From contig CAJPKC010000108.1 of NCBI GenBank assembly GCA_905370255.1, forward strand, positions 1-5,326: a DNA stretch of 5,326 bases, in the 5' to 3' direction. This stretch comes from Streptococcus oralis. GTDB lineage: Bacteria; Bacillota; Bacilli; Lactobacillales; Streptococcaceae. This document shows positions 1-5,326 of this stretch, piece by piece. A program made the position numbers and the translations under genes. How positions within the stretch are numbered: position 1 is the first letter of the stretch; each line of letters starts with the position of its first letter. The notes below the pieces were generated by a model. It searched no databases and had not been told where the DNA came from. It saw only the letters and a program-made list of their open reading frames with translations.

Positions 1-499
1 TCTCTAAGTAAGGCCTTGTTTTTCCTATTGAACCTGAACGTACAAAGACAGAAACCTGACTGACCCCATCTAAGATTGCCTGCGCCAAAATTGCTTTAGC
101 TGCACCACCTGCCCCTAACAGAACCATTCTTTTTCCAGATATTTTAAAAGAAGGCAAGCTCTTAAAGAATCCCTTGCCATCTGTGTTATATCCAATTAAA
201 GTTCCATCACGGTTCACGACTGTATTAACAGCACCAATTAAACGAGCTTCTTCACTCAACTGATCTAGATAAGGAATGACCTGCTCCTTGTAGGGCATAG
301 AAAGATTAATTCCATACATCTGATAGCGACGAATATTGGCAACTGTTTCTGCCAAGTCAGTTCCTTTTACTTCCCAAGCAAGGTAAACACCATTAGTATT
401 GGTTGCCTCAAAAGCTGTATTGTGAATGAAGGGAGAAATGGAGTGTTTAATGGGATTTGCGACTACAGCTGCTAAACGTGTGTAGCCATCAATCTTCAT
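1..499 (-). CDS. aroE: Shikimate dehydrogenase (NADP+), N-terminal part; 3' end beyond window
   Basis: Reduces 3-dehydroshikimate to shikimate with NADPH in the cytoplasmic shikimate pathway, the route to chorismate and aromatic amino acids. The frame gives 166 residues from ATG at 499-497 to the left edge; the family is usually about 280, so roughly the last 115 are missing. Visible motifs are the shikimate-binding SISP serines (about S20, S22), NLSMPYK with the catalytic lysine near K71, GAVNTV with N92, NTDG with D107, and the Rossmann loop GAGGAA near 129-134. The start is supported by GGGAGA six bases upstream (511-506) and by the family-typical opening [13 protein letters not shown]. 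It overlaps the aroD end by 11 bases, so translation is probably coupled. In related streptococci aroB and aroC follow, but that is outside this window. No frame damage is seen in the part present. Confidence 0.96.
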   Translation of the reverse strand, partial: MKIDGYTRLAAVVANPIKHSISPFIHNTAFEATNTNGVYLAWEVKGTDLAETVANIRRYQMYGINLSMPYKEQVIPYLDQLSEEARLIGAVNTVVNRDGTLIGYNTDGKGFFKSLPSFKISGKRMVLLGAGGAAKAILAQAILDGVSQVSVFVRSGSIGKTRPYLE

Positions 500-1166
500 T
501 TAGAATCTCCCGAATTTTTTTCATGCTAGATAGAGAAATCTGTCCTGGAGCACTAGCTTCATCCAGACTTGCAAAAGACCAGCTAGAGCCCGTTACATCC
601 GAAGTAATACGTGAGACCTTACCAACTTTACCCATAGAAATGGTTACATATTCTTGTTCAGGGTTCAATGTTTTAAAGCCACGTGTAAAGTTCATCAAAT
701 CCAATACATCTTGTTCTGTATGAGCCATAACCGCAATTTTCACAACTTTAGGATTTAAACTTGTCAACTCAGACAAGATTTCCATTAGATTTTCAGGTGT
801 CTCTTGGAAATTATGGTAGCTCAAGACAAGGTTTGGAAATTCCAACATTTCCTCAAAAACATCCCTATAGCTAAAATACTCAAAATCAATATAATCTGGT
901 TGATAAAGCTGGGCTACTTCCTTGATAATTTGAACATATTCTTCTGAAGAGAGTTCAATTTGACCACCCTCAGCACGAGTACGCAAGGTAAAAACAAGTT
1001 CACGACCCGCGAATTTTTCAAAAATAGCGGGTGCTACCTGCAAGATAGCTTCCTTGGGTAAGAAGTCTGCTCTCCACTCAATGATATCTGCATCATGATA
1101 CCGCATAACATCAATAGCCTGAGCCTCTTCTATACTTCTTGGCATGACAGAAACAATTAATTTCAT
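489..1166 (-). CDS. aroD: 3-dehydroquinate dehydratase, type I
   Basis: Dehydrates 3-dehydroquinate to 3-dehydroshikimate, the step just before AroE, through a lysine Schiff base (class I aldolase-like TIM barrel). The protein has 225 residues, normal for the short type I form of Firmicutes. Visible active-site residues by family comparison are E30 and R32 in the EWR motif, R62 in TLRTRAEGG, the general base H118 in SYHNF, the Schiff-base lysine K143 in VVKIAV, R186 in GKVSRI, and S205 with Q209 in SAPGQ. All key residues are present, so the enzyme should be active. The ATG shares four bases (ATGA, 1166-1163) with the stop codon of the upstream methyltransferase gene. It also has its own site GAAGG (1178-1174) seven bases upstream, so it may be translated even though the upstream frame is broken. 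No promoter of its own is evident; expression probably comes from the promoter near 2333-2361. Confidence 0.97.
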   Translation of the reverse strand: MKLIVSVMPRSIEEAQAIDVMRYHDADIIEWRADFLPKEAILQVAPAIFEKFAGRELVFTLRTRAEGGQIELSSEEYVQIIKEVAQLYQPDYIDFEYFSYRDVFEEMLEFPNLVLSYHNFQETPENLMEILSELTSLNPKVVKIAVMAHTEQDVLDLMNFTRGFKTLNPEQEYVTISMGKVGKVSRITSDVTGSSWSFASLDEASAPGQISLSSMKKIREILNED

Positions 1167-2325
1167 TTACTAACCTTCATGGTAATCACTTTGAGGTAAT
1201 TACTACTTTCATCTTTTTCATTGTAGACAAAGTCTGCTGGAAGTCCATATTTATGAAGGACCTGATACTTTCTACCTGCAAATCCTTTGTCGATTTGTTC
1301 TGTGAATTTTTGACGGGAAACATTAGCCGCATTGGTACTAGCAATAATGATTCCACCTGGGTTTAAAATCTCTAGACTTTGGGAAATCAACTTATGATAA
1401 TCCTTAGCTACAGAGAATGTTTGTTTTTTATTTCGGGCAAAGCTAGGCGGATCCAGAACAATCACGTCATAGCTTAAACCTTTTCTCTTAGCATATTTAA
1501 AATATTCAAAGACATCCATGACAAGCAGTCGATGATTGTCTAGACTCAAACCGTTGGCATGAAAATGAGCTTCTGATAGTTCTCTTGAACGTTTGGCTAG
1601 GTCTACAGAGGTTGTTTCACTAGCTCCTCCCATAGCTGCAGCGACTGAGAAGGCTGCTGTATAGGAAAACATATTGAGCAAGGATTTCCCCATGCTAAAC
1701 CATCAACTAAGCTCCCACGAACTTCATGCTGATCCAAGAAGATCCCTGTCATTAGGCCGTCATTCATAAAGACTTGGTACAAGACTCCATTCTCAAGAAC
1801 AGTGAAATATTCAGCTGCTTCTTGACCATAGATATGGGCAGACTCATAATCTAGACCTTTAAAGCGAATCTTTTCATAGGCACCCAAGACTTCTGGAAAT
1901 ACCTGAGCAAAGGCTGCCATAATCTCTTGGCGAAGACCATAGATATAGGAGTTATACCAAGAGAAAACAACATAATCCCCATAGAGATCCAGCGTCATTC
2001 CACCAAATCCATCGCCTTCTTGATTAAACAAACGAAAGGCAGTTGTCAACTCATCTTGATAGTAGGAAGAACGTTTTTGTTTTGCTTTTTCAAACAAGCT
2101 TTCAAAGAAGGTTTGTTTAAAAGAAATGTTCTGGTTGGTTACAAACCAACCAATTCCCTTATTTTGACGAGATAAATAAGCCTTCCCTAAAAATTCTTTG
2201 CTTTGGCTGAAAAGTTCAACTTCCTGATCAGTTTCAGATAAGTCTGGAAAATCAACTTCTTCCAAAAGAACCTGACCTTTATGGAGCTTTTTTTCGACAC
2301 GCCGACTGACGAATACTTTATTCAT
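1163..2325 (-). pseudogene. Class I SAM-dependent RNA methyltransferase (RlmI-like, COG1092 type), interrupted by a frameshift
   Basis: Probable rRNA methyltransferase: a PUA-like N-terminal part (about 1-75), a linker domain, then a Rossmann methyltransferase domain. The first frame runs from ATG 2325 and matches the family through DGLA (211 codons, to 1693), then gives 29 unrelated residues to TAG at 1605-1603. The family sequence resumes one frame over at MGKSLLNMFSY (ATG 1693-1691) and runs 176 residues to TGA 1165-1163. Joined, this is 387 residues, about the usual length. In joined numbering, motif I is LLNMFSYTAAFSV near 216-228, the acidic SAM residue is D242 in SVDLAKRS, and motif IV is LDPPSF with D292. 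One base lost within GC[N]ATG would explain the break; real mutation, assembly error or ribosomal -1 slippage are all possible. The joined protein has no cysteine, so m5C chemistry as in E. coli RlmI is unlikely and the target base is unknown. It is the first gene of the aroD-aroE operon. Confidence 0.88.
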
Positions 2326-2332
2326 AGATACA

Positions 2333-2361
2333 ATTATATCAAATTTGTTGAAAATTCACAA
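2333..2361 (-). promoter_or_regulatory. Extended -10 promoter of the methyltransferase-aroD-aroE operon, predicted leaderless
   Basis: On the minus strand a perfect TATAAT lies at 2338-2333, preceded by TG one base upstream (TGATATAAT, 2341-2333), which is an extended -10. A fair -35, TTGTGA (2361-2356, 4 of 6 matches), is 17 bases away. The expected start point is about 2326-2325, at the T before, or the A of, the ATG start codon (2325-2323). Nothing resembling a Shine-Dalgarno site stands between the -10 and the ATG. The in-frame stop TGA at 2358-2356 and the lack of an upstream ATG, GTG or TTG leave 2325 as the only usual start. Confidence 0.75.
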
Positions 2362-2494
2362 AATAGAAAGTGATTTCTCCATTGATTCCATAGGGATTGA
2401 AGCTATTTATCACTCTTTTCCATCAGATAGCATCTTTTTTCTATAAAAGCTTTTGTAAAAAATGGACATAAAAGAGCTAGAGTATATTTTCTAG

Positions 2495-2508
2495 CGCAAA
2501 CGTTTGCG
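2495..2508. promoter_or_regulatory. LacI-family operator, probably MalR, over the amylase -35 box
   Basis: CGCAAACGTTTGCG is a perfect 14-base palindrome with a central CG, the form bound by LacI-family repressors. It fits the maltose repressor (MalR) operators known from pneumococcal maltosaccharide genes better than the CcpA cre consensus TGNAARCGNWWWCA, from which it departs at three positions (outer T, the W before C, and outer A). It overlaps the -35 hexamer at 2504-2509, so a bound repressor would block RNA polymerase. MalR is inferred; CcpA or another LacI-type regulator cannot be excluded. Confidence 0.82.
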
Positions 2509-2532
2509 TATTCCTTGGCTTTGTGGTAAAAT
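2504..2532 (+). promoter_or_regulatory. Alpha-amylase promoter with extended -10
   Basis: TAAAAT at 2527-2532 is preceded by TG one base upstream and by TGTG at 2522-2525, the extended -10 form common in Gram-positive bacteria. The -35 is TTGCGT at 2504-2509, 17 bases away and a weak match that shares bases with the palindromic operator. The start point should be near 2539-2540. This gives a leader of about 25 bases that contains GAGGA at 2554-2558, six bases before the ATG. Confidence 0.75.
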
Positions 2533-2564
2533 GATTCTCAAATTGTTAAGTATGAGGACTATCT

Positions 2565-4016
2565 ATGAAAAATCAAACCCTAATGCAATATTTTGAGTGG
2601 TACCTTCCCCACGATGGACAACACTGGACGCGACTTACCGATGATGCTGAGCACCTTGCAAATCTAGGAATTAGCCACGTCTGGATGCCACCTGCCTTTA
2701 AAGCTACCAACGAAAAAGATGTCGGTTATGGTGTCTATGACCTTTTTGACCTCGGTGAATTTGACCAAAAAGGAACTGTGCGTACCAAGTACGGTTTTAA
2801 AGAAGACTATCTTCAAGCCATTCAAACACTTAAATCACATGGGATTCAACCTATGGCTGACGTCGTCTTAAACCACAAGGCAGCTGCAGACCGTTTGGAA
2901 TCTTTCCAGGTTATTGAAGTCGACCCAGAAGATCGCACAATTGAACTTGGAGAACCTTTTACCATCAATGGTTGGACAAACTTTACTTTTGATGGAAGAC
3001 AAAACACCTACAATGATTTCCACTGGCACTGGTACCATTTCACTGGAACTGACTATGATGCCAAAAGACGGAAGTCTGGTATTTACCTTATCCAGGGAGA
3101 TAATAAGGGGTGGGCCCACGAGGAATTAGTCGATAACGAAAATGGTAACTATGACTATCTCATGTATGCGGACCTAGATTTCAAGCATCCAGAAGTCATA
3201 CAAAATATCTACGATTGGGCTGATTGGTTCATGGAAACGACTGGTGTAACAGGCTTCCGCTTAGATGCAGTCAAGCATATCGACTCCTTCTTTATGCGTA
3301 ATTTCATTCGTGACATCAAAGAGAAATATGGACAAGACTTCTATGTCTTTGGAGAATTCTGGAATCCAGACAAGGACGCCAACCTTGACTATCTCGAAAA
3401 GATTGAAGAGCGCTTTGACCTTGTCGATGTTCGCCTCCATATGAATCTCTTTGAAGCAAGCCAAGCTGGTGCAGACTACGATTTGCGTACCATCTTTAAT
3501 GATAGTCTAGTTCAAATCAAACCAGATAAGGCTGTAACCTTTGTCGACAACCATGATACTCAACGAGGACAAGCTTTAGAATCTACTGTAGAAGAATGGT
3601 TTAAGCCAGCAGCCTATGCTCTTATTCTCCTACGTCAAGAAGGGCTTCCATGTGTCTTTTACGGAGACTACTACGGTATCTCTGGTCAATATGCTCAGCA
3701 AGATTTTAAAGAAGTTCTTGACCATCTGCTAGCTATCCGAAAAGATTTGGCTTATGGAGAGCAGACAGACTACTTTGATGACCCTAATTGTATCGGTTGG
3801 GTTCGTTCTGGAGCTGACAACCAATCGCCTCTTGCCATTCTTATCTCAAACGCTCAAGAGAATTATAAAACCATGTTTGTAGGTCCAGAATGGGCTGATC
3901 ATACTTTTGTTGATTTACTTGGCAACCATTCAGACCAAGTAACTATTAATGCTGAAGGATATGGTGATTTCCCAGTTGCTGAACGTTCTGTAAGTGTTTG
4001 GGGACTTACTTATTAA
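2565..4016 (+). CDS. amy: Cytoplasmic alpha-amylase, GH13 subfamily 5 type
   Basis: Hydrolyses internal alpha-1,4 bonds of maltodextrin, glycogen or starch fragments. The protein has 483 residues, normal for this family, and no signal peptide: it opens TLMQYFEWYLPHDGQHW, like the mature N-terminus of Bacillus liquefying amylases. It should therefore act inside the cell on imported maltodextrins or stored glycogen. The four conserved GH13 regions are intact: DVVLNH (99-104), GFRLDAVKH with nucleophile D234 (230-238), VFGEFW with acid/base E264 (261-266), and FVDNHD with D331 (326-331). N103, D203, D205 and H238 match calcium-site positions of the family. Domain B spans about 104-207, and the beta-sandwich domain C begins near 395. 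The start follows GAGGA at six bases. The gene stands alone between its own promoter and terminator and is probably repressed through the palindrome at 2495-2508. Exact substrate preference is not visible from sequence. Confidence 0.96.
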   Translation: MKNQTLMQYFEWYLPHDGQHWTRLTDDAEHLANLGISHVWMPPAFKATNEKDVGYGVYDLFDLGEFDQKGTVRTKYGFKEDYLQAIQTLKSHGIQPMADVVLNHKAAADRLESFQVIEVDPEDRTIELGEPFTINGWTNFTFDGRQNTYNDFHWHWYHFTGTDYDAKRRKSGIYLIQGDNKGWAHEELVDNENGNYDYLMYADLDFKHPEVIQNIYDWADWFMETTGVTGFRLDAVKHIDSFFMRNFIRDIKEKYGQDFYVFGEFWNPDKDANLDYLEKIEERFDLVDVRLHMNLFEASQAGADYDLRTIFNDSLVQIKPDKAVTFVDNHDTQRGQALESTVEEWFKPAAYALILLRQEGLPCVFYGDYYGISGQYAQQDFKEVLDHLLAIRKDLAYGEQTDYFDDPNCIGWVRSGADNQSPLAILISNAQENYKTMFVGPEWADHTFVDLLGNHSDQVTINAEGYGDFPVAERSVSVWGLTY

Positions 4017-4022
4017 GAACAC

Positions 4023-4051
4023 AAAAAAACTTGCCATAGGCAAGTTTTTTT
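4023..4051. terminator. Bidirectional intrinsic terminator between amylase and dnaD
   Basis: A perfect 13-base inverted repeat, seven A then CTTGCC, loop ATA, GGCAAG then seven T. The T tract follows the hairpin on the plus strand, and the A tract serves as the T tract on the minus strand. It begins 7 bases after the amylase stop (4014-4016) and lies 12 bases beyond the dnaD stop (4065-4063), so one hairpin can end both convergent transcripts. Confidence 0.95.
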
Positions 4052-4062
4052 ATTGCTAAATA

Positions 4063-4737
4063 TTAGTCTTTCCAAAGATCCATGGCATTTTTAAAATCAG
4101 ATGAAACTTGAACATTTTGAGGGTTTGTTGCCTCTCTCTCCTGACGTTTCGCTTCTACCTGGGCTACACTCTTAATACCCTCATGTCGCCAGTTTCGTAG
4201 GATTGCTTGGATATATTTCCAGTTTGGTTTTCCATTCAAAACAGCTTCACGTAGAGCTTCTTTTATCAAATCCGCACTCGTCCCATCTTCTTTCAAACTC
4301 TTTTCCAAATCTTCGATTTCAAATGGGCTCAATAGACGGCCTAGCTCCTGTTGGAAAGTATCTACCAAGCTCTTTAAATCATTTGGAGCAGATTGCACCT
4401 GGTTTGGAGCTTGTTTTTCAAAAAGTTGGTCTAGGCGCTCCAAGGCAAGAGTTGCATCGAAGATTACTTCTATTTCGCCATTAAGTTCAATGGTTCGGTA
4501 TTGAAGCAACCCCTTATCAGTCAAGCGGGAAATTGCTTGGTTGACTTCAGTAACTTGCTTGCCAATTTTTTCAGCAATCTGACTTGGAGACAGCTCACCC
4601 AAAGCGGTTGTATTCTGTAAGTAAAAGAATTGCCAAACCAAGAAATCATCGCTTGACGAGAACAGTCGATTGTAGTTTAAGAGCAGTTCACTTGGTAACA
4701 CTAAGTTCCCTGATTTAAAAGCATCTAAATATGTCAT
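4063..4737 (-). CDS. dnaD: DnaD family replication initiation protein
   Basis: DnaD helps remodel origin DNA and load the replicative helicase with DnaB and DnaI in low-GC Gram-positive bacteria; this role is known from Bacillus. The protein has 224 residues. The N-terminal winged-helix region (about 1-105) includes SPSQIAEKIGKQVTEVNQAISRLTDKGLL, a typical recognition-helix layout, and begins with MTYLDAFKSGNLVLPSELL. A linker rich in Q, N and P follows. The C-terminal DnaB/DnaD domain (about 118-190) ends with the YxxxIxxxW DNA-binding motif at Y175, I179 and W183, then a charged tail. I chose ATG 4737 over ATG 4791 because AGAGGA (4746-4741) precedes it and because the extra 18 residues would lie over the metA end and do not look like DnaD. 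It lies 8 bases after metA, probably in the same transcript. A wholly separate minor promoter inside metA is not excluded. Confidence 0.94.
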   Translation of the reverse strand: MTYLDAFKSGNLVLPSELLLNYNRLFSSSDDFLVWQFFYLQNTTALGELSPSQIAEKIGKQVTEVNQAISRLTDKGLLQYRTIELNGEIEVIFDATLALERLDQLFEKQAPNQVQSAPNDLKSLVDTFQQELGRLLSPFEIEDLEKSLKEDGTSADLIKEALREAVLNGKPNWKYIQAILRNWRHEGIKSVAQVEAKRQEREATNPQNVQVSSDFKNAMDLWKD

Positions 4738-4745
4738 AATTCCTC

Positions 4746-5326
4746 TTATAAATATCCAAAATGAGACACATCTTCTTCCGCACTTTTCCACTCAAAAGGC
4801 GTTTCTTGGTAAACTGCATAATTTACCCAGTTACTGAAAAAGAGGGCTGCAGATGAACTCCAGCGCATGCATGGAAGTTCGTGAATGTCATCATTTTTGA
4901 AATAATTTTCTGGTATATGTGGATCTAAACCAGCATCTAGATCTCTAAAATATTCCTTTGCAAGCGTATCGCGATCATACTCTAAATGCCCAAAGCTATA
5001 GACTTCTCTCAAATCTCGACTCGCAAGGATAGAGATTCCTACCTCTTTTCCTGATGCTAAAATCTCTAGATTTGTTTTATTCAGAATATCTTCTTTGTGG
5101 ACTTCTGTATGGCGAGAATGAGGGGATACATATAAATCATCAAATCCTCTCAATAGGAGATGACCTTCTTTCAAAACATCTTGAGGATAAATCCCAGAAA
5201 GCTTCTGATCCATTTGGTATTTCTCTACACCATAGCGATAGTATAGACCTGCTTGTGCTCCCCAACACATATGCAGGGTTGAACAGACATGGGTCTTGGA
5301 CCAATCGTTCACTTTGGTAAACTCTT
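4746..5326 (-). CDS. metA: Homoserine O-acyltransferase (O-succinyl or O-acetyl), C-terminal part; 5' end beyond window
   Basis: Acylates homoserine at the start of methionine synthesis, in the cytoplasm. The frame is open to the right edge and gives 192 residues from there to TAA (4748-4746). The family has about 300-315, so roughly the first 120 are missing and GTG 5312 is not a true start. Visible features are [21 protein letters not shown], split as WSKTHV and TLHMCWGAQ, with the nucleophile cysteine at 5267-5265, RGFDD and SPHSRH, the catalytic pair in [11 protein letters not shown] (H and E of the Cys-His-Glu triad), and the conserved [10 protein letters not shown] and [12 protein letters not shown] near the end. 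The residue that separates acetyl- from succinyl-transferring enzymes (near 111 in E. coli numbering) lies outside the window, so the acyl donor stays open; many Firmicute MetA enzymes use acetyl-CoA. It is upstream of dnaD in a likely two-gene unit. Any methionine-responsive leader would be outside the window. Confidence 0.95.
   Translation of the reverse strand, partial: EFTKVNDWSKTHVCSTLHMCWGAQAGLYYRYGVEKYQMDQKLSGIYPQDVLKEGHLLLRGFDDLYVSPHSRHTEVHKEDILNKTNLEILASGKEVGISILASRDLREVYSFGHLEYDRDTLAKEYFRDLDAGLDPHIPENYFKNDDIHELPCMRWSSSAALFFSNWVNYAVYQETPFEWKSAEEDVSHFGYL

Noticed and set aside
457..723. Plus-strand open frame of 88 codons over aroE and aroD
   Set aside because: It lies antisense to two clear genes, has no ribosome site or family resemblance, and is explained as a shadow of real coding sequence.
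1603..1693. Two separate genes in place of one frameshifted methyltransferase
   Set aside because: The second half starts directly at Rossmann motif I, has no good ribosome site, and joins the first half exactly where the family sequence continues, so one broken gene fits better.
1927..2175. Plus-strand open frame of 82 codons within the methyltransferase gene
   Set aside because: Antisense to a recognisable conserved gene with no supporting start signal.
2445..2454. AAAAGCTTTT palindrome in the divergent intergenic region
   Set aside because: Short and made of A/T runs, with no neighbouring -10/-35 pair and no T tract placed as in a terminator; probably chance.
2463..2488. Possible second amylase promoter, TGGACA with TATATT
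   Set aside because: The spacer is only 14 bases and there is no extended -10; the pair at 2504-2532 is much better.
4203..4484. Plus-strand open frame of 93 codons opposite dnaD
   Set aside because: Antisense shadow; the dnaD frame carries the conserved YxxxIxxxW motif and explains the sequence.
4738..4791. Longer dnaD start at ATG 4791
   Set aside because: The added 18 residues overlap the metA end and are unlike DnaD, whereas ATG 4737 has AGAGGA just upstream.

Overview
The window looks like core chromosome of a mitis-group Streptococcus (S. pneumoniae / mitis / oralis / infantis type). I infer this from low GC, strong AGGAGG-like ribosome sites, a MalR-like operator, and protein sequences that resemble pneumococcal AroE, AroD, DnaD and amylase as I remember them. 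No database search was possible, so the species is not fixed. There are no mobile elements, RNA genes, CRISPR arrays or phage genes, and I see no new multi-gene system.

Left part (1-2361, minus strand): an operon reading right to left. It starts with a class I SAM-dependent RNA methyltransferase gene, followed by aroD (3-dehydroquinate dehydratase) and aroE (shikimate dehydrogenase, cut by the window edge). The genes are tightly packed: a 4-base stop/start overlap joins the methyltransferase to aroD, and an 11-base overlap joins aroD to aroE. AroD and AroE catalyse consecutive steps of the shikimate pathway. The methyltransferase reading frame is broken by a one-base frameshift near 1690-1695, and its halves lie in two frames. 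Its promoter sits so close to the start codon that the mRNA is predicted to be leaderless.

Centre (2326-4051): a 239-base divergent intergenic region, then a complete cytoplasmic GH13 alpha-amylase gene on the plus strand. The amylase promoter is an extended -10 type whose -35 box is covered by a perfect 14-base palindrome of the MalR/LacI-family type. This suggests control by maltose or maltodextrin. A strong symmetrical hairpin after the amylase can end transcription from both sides.

Right part (4063-5326, minus strand): dnaD (replication initiation), preceded by metA (homoserine O-acyltransferase, cut by the window edge). The two are probably co-transcribed, with 8 bases between them, and converge on the amylase gene.

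The points most worth checking are the frameshift with its overlapping G GGA AAT slippery-type heptamer, the predicted leaderless start of the methyltransferase-aro operon, the complete absence of cysteine in a protein usually annotated by analogy to the m5C methyltransferase RlmI, and the operator on the amylase promoter.
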